64,000 nt of DNA, from positions 1-64,000 of the forward strand of contig CAWUXE010000002.1 of assembly GCA_963926475.1 (NCBI GenBank), read 5' to 3'. Under the pieces are notes generated by a model. The model did not search any database, was not told the DNA's origin, and worked only from the letters and a program-made list of their open reading frames with translations. Source of the DNA: UBA2040 sp002384725. Its GTDB lineage: Bacteria > Bacteroidota > Bacteroidia > Flavobacteriales_D > Crocinitomicaceae. Below, in pieces: positions 1 through 8,414 of this stretch. How positions within the stretch are numbered: position 1 is the stretch's first letter; each line of letters starts with the position of its first letter. Both the position numbers and the translations under genes were made by a program.

Positions 1-97
1 TACGCATAGAATATTGAGGTTCTTTTTCACAGGAAACGATTATGCATGAAATAATGATTCCTATTATGACAAGTCTATAAAAGCTACGGTTTTTCAT
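1..97 (-). CDS. Lipoprotein, N-terminal part only (cut by window edge)
   Basis: Reading leftward from an ATG at 97 gives 32 codons that are still open at the window edge. The product starts MKNRSFYR, continues with a hydrophobic stretch rich in I and V, and reaches a lipobox-like IVSC with the cysteine at residue 23, then a charged EKEP segment. This is a typical lipoprotein signal, so the mature protein would be lipidated and exported. The function cannot be judged from the fragment. It lies directly after the palindromic site at 131-210, in the same orientation as the other cassette-like genes. Confidence 0.6.
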   Translation of the reverse strand, partial: MKNRSFYRLVIIGIIISCIIVSCEKEPQYSMR

Positions 98-130
98 TAT
101 GTGAAAATATTAACTCTATTTTTAATTGCA

Positions 131-210
131 TATAACGTTTCTCGGCTATGCTTTCGTGCCGACCTCTCGAATATAACACTTTTCGGCATGAAGCATGAGG
201 CACTGTTATA
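131..210 (-). repeat. attC-like palindromic site 1
   Basis: TATAAC at 131-136 pairs with GTTATA at 205-210. Inside, ATGCTT (148-153) pairs with AAGCAT (191-196), and TGCCGA (157-162) pairs with TCGGCA (183-188), with a few unpaired bases between the arms. The length of 80 bases, the paired ends and the imperfect inner arms resemble an integron attC site. It follows the stop of the gene at 215-931 by a few bases. Confidence 0.5.
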
Positions 211-214
211 GGTA

Positions 215-931
215 CTATTCAACAACCTGCCATTTACTGCCAATAATTATTTTTTTGGTAGTTGCCTTTTCACCTAAATAATACATTCCGACACCACCAG
301 TGGTTACAGCGACGATTAATTCAGGAACGTCATTTATTAAAGTTGCTGAAGCGCCTATGCCTAAGAACACAGCAAATCCTCCGGCTAACTTTAAGAAGGT
401 ACCCCCGATTCTTGCGCCCGTTCTTCTTTTGATTTTAAATTTACCAATGTCATTACATGAAATTACGGAGAGTGAATCTACTTTTGATAATTTTCTTTTT
501 CTACTGAACCCAATTTGATCATCATTAATGTAGCGAACATAACCTCTATACTTTTCTGAAGAAGTGGCAAATGTCACTTTCTGACCACTAAATAGGCACC
601 AGGTTTTCTTGTTCTTGGTATTAATAAAATGAATTGTATCTGCATAATTCATTGAATCAGTAAAGGGGACGGTATTTAATGCATTTGGCTTTGAAAAATC
701 TACAGTGTCCTTTAAATTATAAGTCACCGTGTCTATTTCTATAAGTTTTATAAAACGTAAAGATAAACACCCTTTGCAAGCTGGTCGGTATCGAATGCTT
801 TTTTTTAAGGTTTTAATCTTGTTTGCGTTTATACTTGCCCCATTTTTTAAGACGATTTGTGCGTATTCAGAATTTTGAGCAGATAAAGTGCTACAAATAA
901 GAATGAAGGAAAGTGCTATTATGTTATTCAT
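215..931 (-). CDS. Hypothetical secreted or membrane protein, 238 aa
   Basis: The family is not recognised. Residues 1-19 form a signal peptide ending LSAQ. The middle is polar and beta-rich. Around residues 170-222 there are two hydrophobic, glycine-rich stretches that may be membrane segments, and the C-terminus is charged. Export to the envelope is a fair inference. The gene stands alone with about 135 bases of upstream sequence and is followed at once by palindromic site 1, so it would form one cassette of the putative array. The ATG at 931 directly opens the signal peptide, which supports that start. Confidence 0.7.
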   Translation of the reverse strand: MNNIIALSFILICSTLSAQNSEYAQIVLKNGASINANKIKTLKKSIRYRPACKGCLSLRFIKLIEIDTVTYNLKDTVDFSKPNALNTVPFTDSMNYADTIHFINTKNKKTWCLFSGQKVTFATSSEKYRGYVRYINDDQIGFSRKRKLSKVDSLSVISCNDIGKFKIKRRTGARIGGTFLKLAGGFAVFLGIGASATLINDVPELIVAVTTGGVGMYYLGEKATTKKIIIGSKWQVVE

Positions 932-1066
932 TTAAAAGTGTTGAATTGGTAATTATACATGTTACAATTATAAGGACATTGTTGCTCAATTCTTTACGGA
1001 TTTTCAAAAGTCATCTAAATTGACTTGCGAATAACGCAAGTAGTTCTGTTTGGGCTCCTCATTACC

Positions 1067-1131
1067 TATAACGGCTACGCTAAAAAGCGTTTCTTGCTTC
1101 AGCAAGATATGATTTTTTAGCGAGTGTTATA
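1067..1131 (-). repeat. attC-like palindromic site 2
   Basis: TATAAC (1067-1072) pairs with GTTATA (1126-1131). A perfect 9-base arm, CGCTAAAAA (1078-1086), pairs with TTTTTAGCG (1114-1122). A terminal hairpin, CTTGC/GCAAG with a TTCA loop, sits at 1093-1106. Outer box, spacer, inner arm and variable terminal hairpin is the order expected in an attC site. It lies just after the stop of the gene ending at 1140. Confidence 0.55.
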
Positions 1132-1139
1132 CGTATAAA

Positions 1140-1445
1140 TCATTCTTTTGACGCATCAGATTTCAGCCTTTGCTTGGTTCCAATCACAAAAAATAATACT
1201 GGACCAACAACGGGCACAAATGACAGAATTATCCATATTAATTTATCAACGGGCGATTCAAACTCGGATTTTAAAATAATTACAACAGTAATAAGCCACA
1301 ATAAAGGTATGCCAATAGGTATAATAAGACTCAAAATAGCAGCAAGAATGTTAGGCTCATTGTATTCTCGGGTTATATCATACTCTCTATTTGACCAAGA
1401 CGCTGACGATAAAAGGATAAAGAGAAAAGTAGTTATTTTTTTCAT
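1140..1445 (-). CDS. Small membrane protein with PLDc_N-like domain
   Basis: The ATG at 1445 is preferred over the longer open frame from 1541 because it opens a signal-like segment (MKKITTFLFILLSSASWS) and avoids overlap with the upstream gene. The 101-residue product then has two hydrophobic helices, roughly residues 33-55 and 65-88. The second contains a VPVVGPVLFFVIG stretch typical of the short PLDc_N (phospholipase D nuclease N-terminal) membrane domain. Proteins with only this domain are small membrane proteins of unknown role. It is probably co-transcribed with the gene at 1481-1819, 35 bases upstream. Confidence 0.65.
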   Translation of the reverse strand: MKKITTFLFILLSSASWSNREYDITREYNEPNILAAILSLIIPIGIPLLWLITVVIILKSEFESPVDKLIWIILSFVPVVGPVLFFVIGTKQRLKSDASKE

Positions 1446-1480
1446 GGGAAGGATCTTCTTAGTTCTTGTACAATTACTAA

Positions 1481-1819
1481 TTATTTCAGTGTCATAATTG
1501 TCATAATTACTGTTCCAATAATTGATATCATTGTAATCCAAAAAAAGAATTTCACATTCTTTAATATTTGCTCTGTGTGTTTCTTGTTTTCCTTATTTAC
1601 AATGAGCAATTCTTTAAGTAAAGCCTCATTAGTCTCTGTTTTTTTTGGTTTAGCCGAATCAATATTTACTGTCTTAGATAGAATAATATTTCTTTTTTCA
1701 ATTTCTTTTTCTGCTGCCGAAATAGCTTCAGGTTTGTATTGGCTTCTTTCTGTAGTTAGAATAATTTCTAATTCTTCATCTGTCCTTTGGGACATTACTT
1801 TATTATAATCATCTTTCAT
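1481..1819 (-). CDS. Hypothetical tail-anchored protein, 112 aa
   Basis: The protein has no signal peptide. It is a soluble, charged, probably helical protein (many E and K, likely coiled coil between about residues 40 and 85), followed by one C-terminal hydrophobic helix at about residues 90-110. This suggests an inner-membrane protein facing the cytoplasm. The N-terminal pattern (Q-R-T-D-E-E-L, then a regularly spaced YxPEAIxAAxxEIxxR) resembles short motifs seen in many small Bacteroidota membrane proteins, but no family is claimed. It is the first gene of the putative cassette that also carries the gene at 1140-1445. Confidence 0.65.
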   Translation of the reverse strand: MKDDYNKVMSQRTDEELEIILTTERSQYKPEAISAAEKEIEKRNIILSKTVNIDSAKPKKTETNEALLKELLIVNKENKKHTEQILKNVKFFFWITMISIIGTVIMTIMTLK

Positions 1820-1844
1820 TATAGAGTCTGGTTTTTTAATGTGT

Positions 1845-1863
1845 TAATTACGTATAACGTAGT
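1845..1863 (-). repeat. Lone cassette-border half-site
   Basis: On the minus strand this reads ACGTTATACGTAATTA. It matches the border sequences CGTTATAGGTAATGA at palindrome 2 and CGTTATATGCAATTA at palindrome 1. No matching second arm was found nearby. It would mark the entry side of the first cassette, or the end of the array. Confidence 0.4.
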
Positions 1864-1937
1864 GATATACCCCATAAATGTAGCACAAAATCCAGATTTA
1901 ATGACTAAAAACAGTAATTTCAAGTTACACAATTGAT

Positions 1938-2204
1938 ATGGACAGATTACTGATTAAATATAGATTTCAAGATTTACACTATATCGTTGCAGATGGAAAG
2001 GGAGAATTCTATCAATTGCCGCATTGTGTCAACAAATATTACAAACCATTGAGGAAACTGAAAAGGGTTTTGAACAATGGTGTTACTGATGGCTATCGCA
2101 TTAATAGAAAGTTTGTCTCCTTGAATCAGCTGCGATTGAAAGCTTATGTTTCTACAGAAATAATTGAAATCAAATCGTTTTCTGCATCAGAATTGCCTTT
2201 TTAA
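1938..2204 (+). CDS. Small conserved-looking hypothetical protein, 88 aa
   Basis: This is a basic cytoplasmic protein with no signal or membrane segment. Visible features are a GKGEFYQLPHC segment near residues 20-30, a K/R-rich block (KPLRKLKRVLN) at about 37-47, and GYRINRKFVSLNQLR at about 52-66. It reads like a short, compact domain with real codon structure rather than noise. Similar small proteins of unknown function occur in Flavobacteriales (from memory, not searched). It points away from the cassette region and stands alone. No function is proposed. Confidence 0.6.
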   Translation: MDRLLIKYRFQDLHYIVADGKGEFYQLPHCVNKYYKPLRKLKRVLNNGVTDGYRINRKFVSLNQLRLKAYVSTEIIEIKSFSASELPF

Positions 2205-2245
2205 GATAAAATCCTTGACTTTAATTCAAATAAAATATTGTCCCT

Positions 2246-2274
2246 AAAAAAAAGGCCAAACTTCCGTCAGACCT
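2246..2274 (-). terminator. Rho-independent terminator after the OmpA gene
   Basis: On the minus strand AGGTC (from 2274) pairs with GGCCT (to 2253) around a 12-base loop, with one G-T wobble, followed by a run of T. It lies about 20 bases after the OmpA-family stop at 2296. Confidence 0.55.
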
Positions 2275-2295
2275 GTGCATTTCTATTTAAAAATC

Positions 2296-4365
2296 TTAGT
2301 TCCCTTTGATCTCAAATTCAGTACGTCTGTTTTCCTGACGTCCATATGCTGTAGAATTTGTTGAAACGGGCATGGAATCACCATATCCTTTCGCATTCAT
2401 ACGAGCTGCAGAAACTCCTTTTCCTTTGAGGTAATTTACAACTGCATCTGCTCTATCTTGTGAAAGTTTAGCGTTTATACTTGCAGAACCCGTATTGTCT
2501 GTATGACCGCCGATCTCAATTTTTAAAGAAGGCACATCATTCATTAGTTTGACCAATCGATCCAATTCAGCGTTTGATTCAGAGCGCAAATTCGCTTTTC
2601 CCACATCAAAGAAGATGTTTTTCAATGTGATTTTATTTCCAACGGCCACATTTTTTAACTCAATTGTTTTGTTGACTAAGTTATCTGCCGCCCCGTTTGG
2701 AATGTCAAAATTCTCAGAATGGAAGAGGTAATCTTTTGCCTTTACGGCAATTCCGTAGTTTTTGCCCGAAGCCAATGTAATAATGAATTTACCTGTTGCA
2801 CTATTTGTAGTGAATGTTTCGATCACCTTTCCAGAGGAGTTATCTGTAATTTCAATCTCCGCTTCAACAGCTTTCTTTGTCATCGCGTCTATCGTAACTC
2901 CTTTAAATACTGTAAATGATTTTCTATTAATATCTACCGTTTCTTCCACCTGAGCTTCTTTCATTGGCATAATGATACTGGCCAACAAATAATCTTCTCC
3001 ATCTACCAAAGGTTTCTTTTCCGGTCCCCAGAAAGTGACTCTGTAAATATCATATCCACCTTTTCCTCCAGTACGATTCGAAGCGATATAGGCGAATTTC
3101 CCATTAGCAGTGGATGCAAAAAAGAAATCATCGTACGGAGTGTTAATCGGATACCCCATGTTGACTGGCTTAGACCATTGTCCTTGTACTTTACGAGAAA
3201 CGAAAATGTCATATCCGCCAATTGTTTCGTGACCATTTGAGGCAATATACATCGTTTCACCATCGACATGACAGTATATCGGTCCTTCATTAAATTTAGA
3301 ATTAACCACAGAAATCATTTGACCAGCCATGTAATCTTTTTGGATTTTACTTTGCATGGCAGAATACATGATTTCAGTTCCATTCGAACGATTTGCATTA
3401 TCTCTTGCAAAATAGATACTCCATCCATCTGGATAATAGGACGCATATGAATCGTTGCTTCGGTTCGAAGAAATAGCATTTGCCATTCGAACGGGTGCGG
3501 ACCAATCAATACCTCTCAAGGTAGATTCAAAAATATCCAATTGCCCATCTTCTTCTCGGTGCAGTAGCATTTTTGTGCCGTCGTAGCTTAGATTATTGGA
3601 AATATCGTTTTGTTCCGTGTTCACATTTCCACGAATTCCTTTTGGTGCAGACCATTTCCCGCGGGTTAAAGATGATGTGTAGATATCAGCGTCATACCCG
3701 CCGACTTCATTAGCTGTATGTCCATTCGGACGATCAGATGACATAATCAATTCACTACCATCCGTAGAAATACTTGGCGCAAAATCGTTGTATTCCGTAT
3801 TCAATTCTGGAACAGCGTCAACCCAAGCACGAATAGGAGCTCCAATTAAATCTCGCCCTGTTTTGCATTCCTTCTTACGTTGGGAAACGAATTTACTGAA
3901 ATTATCAGCTTTCTTATACTCGTTTTCAAATTTTTCATACGATTTCGTTGCGGCTGAAAAATCCCCTTCCAATTGTTGAGCATATCCTAAATAATAGGGT
4001 AGGAAAGGATCACATGCCGGATCTAATTCATTTGCTTTTTTAATATAAGGAATACACTTTTCAGGGTAGGTTCCATTGCCGTAACAAATTCCAATTTTTA
4101 AGTTCAATTCAGCGTTATTAGGATTAAACTTCTGAGCTACAGCATATTGTGTAACTGCCAAGTCGTAATTCAGTCCAAGCGGTTTTACTTCGAAAAAAGC
4201 GGCATTTGCCAATTCAAAATACTCGTCACCCTTGTCTATGGCGTCCTCGGCCTTTTTGAATCCGTCTTTATCCGTTTTGAAATTAGAGGATTTAAATTCT
4301 ACGTTTTGACTTAATCCACTGAAAGAGATTAAGCCTATACAAAATGTGCCTATTAATAATTTCAT
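2296..4365 (-). CDS. OmpA-family protein with TPR, beta-propeller and CRD modules (PorE-like)
   Basis: The ATG at 4365 is chosen because it opens the signal peptide ending GLSQ; a longer frame runs into the upstream gene. The product of 689 residues has, in order, TPR helices (about 30-165), a PD40/WD40-like propeller with repeated ISTDGSELIMSSDRP-type strands (about 185-440), a carboxypeptidase-regulatory-like fold (about 485-560), and a C-terminal OmpA domain (about 575-689). The OmpA domain has GGHTDNTG and the NRRTEFEI ending that bind peptidoglycan. This order matches PorE, which anchors the T9SS to peptidoglycan in Porphyromonas, although PorE is a lipoprotein and this has a standard signal. 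A general envelope-anchoring role is likely; the T9SS role is an inference. It is co-transcribed with the TPR gene 10 bases upstream. Confidence 0.85.
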   Translation of the reverse strand: MKLLIGTFCIGLISFSGLSQNVEFKSSNFKTDKDGFKKAEDAIDKGDEYFELANAAFFEVKPLGLNYDLAVTQYAVAQKFNPNNAELNLKIGICYGNGTYPEKCIPYIKKANELDPACDPFLPYYLGYAQQLEGDFSAATKSYEKFENEYKKADNFSKFVSQRKKECKTGRDLIGAPIRAWVDAVPELNTEYNDFAPSISTDGSELIMSSDRPNGHTANEVGGYDADIYTSSLTRGKWSAPKGIRGNVNTEQNDISNNLSYDGTKMLLHREEDGQLDIFESTLRGIDWSAPVRMANAISSNRSNDSYASYYPDGWSIYFARDNANRSNGTEIMYSAMQSKIQKDYMAGQMISVVNSKFNEGPIYCHVDGETMYIASNGHETIGGYDIFVSRKVQGQWSKPVNMGYPINTPYDDFFFASTANGKFAYIASNRTGGKGGYDIYRVTFWGPEKKPLVDGEDYLLASIIMPMKEAQVEETVDINRKSFTVFKGVTIDAMTKKAVEAEIEITDNSSGKVIETFTTNSATGKFIITLASGKNYGIAVKAKDYLFHSENFDIPNGAADNLVNKTIELKNVAVGNKITLKNIFFDVGKANLRSESNAELDRLVKLMNDVPSLKIEIGGHTDNTGSASINAKLSQDRADAVVNYLKGKGVSAARMNAKGYGDSMPVSTNSTAYGRQENRRTEFEIKGN

Positions 4366-4375
4366 CTTTCTTGGT

Positions 4376-5473
4376 TTAGTCGTTACAGTTGCTTGAATAA
4401 TATTGCTTTCCTTGAGCGCTCCCCAATTCAGCTGCTTTCTTCCAGCTTTCACAGGCACCATTTTGATCACGAAGCATCTCCAAAGCCATACCGCGATTTA
4501 CATAAGCATTTGCATATCCATTGTCTGCTTTAATCGCTTTTTCAGCATATTTAAAAGCTTCGTTGAATTCTTTTTTCAACAAACTAATGGCACTCAAATT
4601 GTTTAAAGACACCGCATAATCACTTTTGATACTCAAAGCTTTTTGAAAATCTTTTTCGGCATCGTCTAGTTTATTTTGCTCCATTAACGCAGTCCCTCGA
4701 TTATTGTAGGCCATGTAAAATTGACCATCTACAGAAATTGCACGGTTAAACGCAGCAATTGCACCGTTGTAATCTTTCATCTTCTTTTTGGTCGTTCCCA
4801 AATTATTGAGCACAAAGGCCAACTTCGGATTTTTTCTGATTGCAATTTCATATTGAGCTACAGCCTGCGGATATTTCTCCAGCATTCGATAACAACTGCC
4901 TTTGTCGTTATATGCAAGTACAAATTCTTCATCCAATTCAATGGTTTTTGAAAAAGATTTTAAAGCTCCTTCATAATCTTGTTGAAGGAATTTAAGCGTT
5001 CCGAAGTTGTAATGAGCTTTTGGGTTCGTTGGGTCAATCTTAATCGACTCCATGTAATCGTTTTCGGAATTTAAATAATCATTCAAACCTTGATAAGCTC
5101 TACCTCTCTGGAAATATGCTTTAGAATAACTCAAGTCCTTTTTAAGAAGAGTTGACAGGGTTGAAGCTGCTTCTTTGTACTTCGAAAGTTCATTTTCACA
5201 TACACCTTTATTATAATAAGCGGCGGTGAAATTAGGATCAATGCTGATTGATTTCGAAAAATCGCGTAAAGCGCCTTCATAATTATTAGAGGAGAACTTT
5301 TGAATTCCTATGTTGTAAGCTTCTTGTGATTGAGCGATCGCTTCGTTCACTTCATTCAGATTCGCAATAGAATCTCGATAGGCTTGTTCGGCTGGTGTTA
5401 GATCTTCTTGGGCAGATAGGTTGGTGCCAAAGAGAATGCAAAAAACAGCAAAAGCTATTAATTTATCCTTCAT
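4376..5473 (-). CDS. Exported TPR-repeat protein, 365 aa
   Basis: A signal peptide (residues 1-21, ending LSAQ) is followed by about nine consecutive 34-residue TPR units covering nearly the whole chain. Each has the alternating small and aromatic pattern (for example AYYNKGVCEN, AHYNFGTLKF, AYNNRGTALM). TPR solenoids bind partner proteins, here in the periplasm. It sits first in an operon with the OmpA-family protein, which has its own short TPR block, so the two may form one periplasmic scaffold. The last residues include two cysteines (C352-type position and the final SNCND). Confidence 0.8.
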   Translation of the reverse strand: MKDKLIAFAVFCILFGTNLSAQEDLTPAEQAYRDSIANLNEVNEAIAQSQEAYNIGIQKFSSNNYEGALRDFSKSISIDPNFTAAYYNKGVCENELSKYKEAASTLSTLLKKDLSYSKAYFQRGRAYQGLNDYLNSENDYMESIKIDPTNPKAHYNFGTLKFLQQDYEGALKSFSKTIELDEEFVLAYNDKGSCYRMLEKYPQAVAQYEIAIRKNPKLAFVLNNLGTTKKKMKDYNGAIAAFNRAISVDGQFYMAYNNRGTALMEQNKLDDAEKDFQKALSIKSDYAVSLNNLSAISLLKKEFNEAFKYAEKAIKADNGYANAYVNRGMALEMLRDQNGACESWKKAAELGSAQGKQYYSSNCND

Positions 5474-5556
5474 AGTTTAATTGTATTTAGATATGGCAAG
5501 ATAAGAAATAATCATCGTTTATATTTTCGAAAGTTTTCAACACGGATAATTGTCCT

Positions 5557-5564
5557 TATTTTTG
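5557..5564 (+). promoter_or_regulatory. Bacteroidota -7 box before the thiolase gene
   Basis: TATTTTTG fits TAnnTTTG and would start transcription near 5571, leaving a leader of about 13 bases before the ATG at 5584. No good -33 TTG was found at the right spacing. Confidence 0.4.
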
Positions 5565-5583
5565 TTGCATACCTAAAATAAAT

Positions 5584-6795
5584 ATGTCAAAACAAGTATA
5601 CATTGTCGATGGACTCAGAACCGCAATTGGTAATTTCGGTGGAACCCTTTCAACAATCAGGCCAGATGATATGGCAGCCCATGTTATTAAGAATTTAATT
5701 GCAAAACATCCCAATTTTGATCCGAAGCAAATCGAAGATATTCTTTTTGGTTGTGCCAATCAGGCTGGAGAAGACAATAGAAACGTTGCTCGAATGGCCG
5801 GACTTTTATCTGGTTTACCCATTGAAATTGGCGGAGAAACGATTAATCGCTTGTGCGCGTCTGGAATGGCGGCAACGATTAATGCGGCACGAGCAATAAA
5901 AGACGGAGCCGGTGAAGTATATATATCAGGTGGAGTAGAAAATATGACACGCGGACCATGGGTCATTTCTAAAGCATCAGCTCCTTTTGGTCGCGATTCC
6001 GAAATGCACGATTCTTCTTTTGGTTGGCGTTTTATCAATCCGCAAATGACGGAATTGTACGGAACCGATGGAATGGGAAATACAGCGGAAAATTTAGCTG
6101 AAATGTATTCCATTGACCGCGAGTCGCAAGATAGTTTTGCTGCTTGGTCTCAAGAGAAAACATCAAAAGCGCAAGCCTTAGGTCGTTTTGAGGAAGAAAT
6201 TATTGCTGTGAATATTCCTCAACGCAAGAAAGAGGATATCATTTTCACCAAAGATGAGTTCGCTCGAAATGGAACCACCATTGAATCGCTAGGTGGACTT
6301 CGTCCGGCTTTCAAAAAGGAGGGAGGAACGGTTACGGCAGGAAATGCATCCGGATTGAATGATGGAGCGGCCGCTTTACTGATAGCTTCGGAAGATGCTG
6401 TAAAATCGAATAATTTCAAACCGTTAGCTCGAATTGTTGCTGGAGCAGTAGCAGGTGTAGAACCTCGCATCATGGGAATTGGTCCTGTTTTCGCCGCTGA
6501 AAAAGTACTAAAAAGATCCGGTCTAACTTTGGACCAAATGGATATAATTGAAGTAAACGAAGCCTTTGCTGCGCAAGTATTGGCGTGTACACGAAAAATG
6601 GGATTAGCCGATAATGATCCACGCATCAATCCAAACGGTGGGGCCATTTCTTTGGGCCATCCTTTGGGAATGACGGGTGCTAGAATATTGCATACAGCGG
6701 CTATTGAGCTTCAAAAAACGAATAAACAATATGCTTTGGTATCGATGTGCATCGGTGTAGGGCAAGGTTATGCCACAATTATTGAGAGAGCATGA
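5584..6795 (+). CDS. Thiolase (acetyl-CoA acyltransferase family)
   Basis: This full-length thiolase of 403 residues catalyses CoA-dependent cleavage of 3-oxoacyl-CoA, or the reverse condensation of acyl-CoA. The nucleophile C91 lies in NRLCASGMAA, H359 in GGAISLGHP, and the second cysteine C389 in CIGVGQG, so all catalytic residues are present. The GWRFINPQM segment and the AGEDNRN motif resemble the PcaF/PaaJ branch (3-oxoadipyl-CoA thiolase). No aromatic-degradation or beta-oxidation genes lie nearby, so the substrate is uncertain; fatty-acid or amino-acid catabolism is equally possible. The gene is transcribed alone, divergently from the TPR operon. Confidence 0.92.
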   Translation: MSKQVYIVDGLRTAIGNFGGTLSTIRPDDMAAHVIKNLIAKHPNFDPKQIEDILFGCANQAGEDNRNVARMAGLLSGLPIEIGGETINRLCASGMAATINAARAIKDGAGEVYISGGVENMTRGPWVISKASAPFGRDSEMHDSSFGWRFINPQMTELYGTDGMGNTAENLAEMYSIDRESQDSFAAWSQEKTSKAQALGRFEEEIIAVNIPQRKKEDIIFTKDEFARNGTTIESLGGLRPAFKKEGGTVTAGNASGLNDGAAALLIASEDAVKSNNFKPLARIVAGAVAGVEPRIMGIGPVFAAEKVLKRSGLTLDQMDIIEVNEAFAAQVLACTRKMGLADNDPRINPNGGAISLGHPLGMTGARILHTAAIELQKTNKQYALVSMCIGVGQGYATIIERA

Positions 6796-6830
6796 CCCAA
6801 CGATAAACCATAGCTTAACGTTATCCATAT

Positions 6831-8414
6831 ATGAAACTTGTTTACCTTTTTCTATTTCTTGCGACTATCACTTTTTCTTGTAGAAAAGACAAAGCGAGTT
6901 GGGATGCCGATTATGTGATTCCGCTAATCAATGATAGCTTGACGTTAGTCAACTATGTGAATGATTCAACCCTTGGACTCAATACTTCAGGTAATTATCA
7001 GCTGGATTTACAACGAGAACTTTTTCGTTTTGATTTGTCGAAGGAGGTTGAAATTCCAGATACTACCATTACGAGTTCATATAGTAACGGCTTGACTATT
7101 AACGTACCTCCCGGATTTTCTATTATTGATGATGCTCAAGAAAAAAGTTTATCCCTTTCTAATTTAGAATTGAGCACAATTTACATTGAAAAAGGTCAAA
7201 TTGAGGTAGCTGTAAAGAATACGTATCCAACCAATGTTATTGCGAAAATCATCTTGTCTAAAACCACGAAATCGGGTGTAATTGTTACCGATCAGTTGAC
7301 AATTGGACCAGGATCAGTTGCGAATCCTACCATTGGTACGAAAACAATTGATGTCGCTTATGCAAATATGGATCTCACAGGGCTAAATTCTAATTCGTTC
7401 AATAAATTAGTCTATAATATAATGGTCACATCTGATCCCAATGGGCCAAGTGTTATTAGCACGTCATCAAACGTGACATTAGTTACATCCAAAATTAAGA
7501 ATCTGGAATTATTTTATGCAAAAGGTTATTTCGGTAACAGAATTATAAAAGATACGGTTGAAACAGATGTTGAGATTTTAAAAAATTGGATTTCAGGGGG
7601 ACTGGATGTGCAAGATGTGGATTTGAATTTAAAAATCACGAACAGCATTAAGGCGATGGGGCGAATAAAAATCGTAGACCTTACAACTGAGAAGAGCAAT
7701 GGTACGGTAGTGCATTTGAATTCAAGTCAAATCAATGTGGCGCAAAATGTCAATTCAGCGACTGGAGCTTGGAGTACCTTGTCTCCATCTTTCACAAACT
7801 TTTCATTTACAAGTTCGAATAGTAATATTGAGGATTTCATAGAAAATGCCGGTCCGAAGATTAAAGTGATTTACGAATTCGAACTTAATCCGCTGGGAAA
7901 TAATACTTTATCGAATAACGAGATTTTTCCTGAGAGCGCCGTTATTTTAGATCTAGACTTGAAAATGCCTTTAACTGTAGGGCTTGATGAGCTGACTCTT
8001 GAAGATACCTTAGCCGTCAATTTCGCAAAAAACAAAGCGCAATTGGATCGTGCTAAAAAAGCCCAAATCATAGTCGATACGGAGAATGGTTTTCCGATTA
8101 AAGGAAAGATTATGCTCAAGGTTCTAAACGATTTGAATGAAACGGTTTTAACCATTCCAAATTCGGGAATCATTCAATCAGGATTAACAGGAATACCCAA
8201 TTCGTATGGTTTATATACTTCCAAAGATAAAATCTTATGGGACTTGAATCAAGCACAAATTAAAGCACTTCAAAATGGGACCAAAATGGTGGTGACTGGT
8301 GTTTTCAATACTCCTGATCCAATTACGAGTTTGAATACACCGCTTCCAATTAAAGAGAAAAGCTTCTTGTCGACAAAGGTTTATCTTTCACTAACTTACC
8401 AAAACGAATTATGA
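6831..8414 (+). CDS. Beta-rich lipoprotein, 527 aa
   Basis: The N-terminus is a lipoprotein signal ending TFSC, with the cysteine at residue 17 followed by RKDK. The rest is a long chain of beta-strand-like segments with many N, T and S, typical of cell-surface or outer-membrane-attached Bacteroidota proteins. No catalytic motif was recognised. The first codons after the cysteine (SWDADYVIPL) are the kind seen in Bacteroidota lipoproteins of unknown role. Its TGA overlaps the start of the next gene in an ATGA, so the two are translationally coupled, and the third gene overlaps too. A shared surface complex or export route is inferred. Confidence 0.8.
   Translation: MKLVYLFLFLATITFSCRKDKASWDADYVIPLINDSLTLVNYVNDSTLGLNTSGNYQLDLQRELFRFDLSKEVEIPDTTITSSYSNGLTINVPPGFSIIDDAQEKSLSLSNLELSTIYIEKGQIEVAVKNTYPTNVIAKIILSKTTKSGVIVTDQLTIGPGSVANPTIGTKTIDVAYANMDLTGLNSNSFNKLVYNIMVTSDPNGPSVISTSSNVTLVTSKIKNLELFYAKGYFGNRIIKDTVETDVEILKNWISGGLDVQDVDLNLKITNSIKAMGRIKIVDLTTEKSNGTVVHLNSSQINVAQNVNSATGAWSTLSPSFTNFSFTSSNSNIEDFIENAGPKIKVIYEFELNPLGNNTLSNNEIFPESAVILDLDLKMPLTVGLDELTLEDTLAVNFAKNKAQLDRAKKAQIIVDTENGFPIKGKIMLKVLNDLNETVLTIPNSGIIQSGLTGIPNSYGLYTSKDKILWDLNQAQIKALQNGTKMVVTGVFNTPDPITSLNTPLPIKEKSFLSTKVYLSLTYQNEL

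Larger units (their letters stand above)
1..1863 (-). mobile_element. Candidate integron-like gene-cassette array
   Basis: Four small minus-strand genes (one cut by the window edge) are interrupted by two palindromic sites at 131-210 and 1067-1131, each placed just after a gene's stop. A lone half-site lies at 1853-1858, upstream of the first gene. On the minus strand all three gene-proximal borders share a core, CGTTATA then one variable base and GYAATKA. One orientation, one or two genes per unit, and a foldable site after each unit is how integron cassettes (or CALIN clusters without an integrase) are arranged. No integrase gene is visible in the window. The alternative is a dispersed Bacteroidota palindromic repeat unrelated to integrons. 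Confidence 0.5.

Noticed and set aside
1446..1541. Upstream extension of the PLDc_N-like protein
   Set aside because: It overlaps the upstream gene and precedes a clear signal-like start at 1445.
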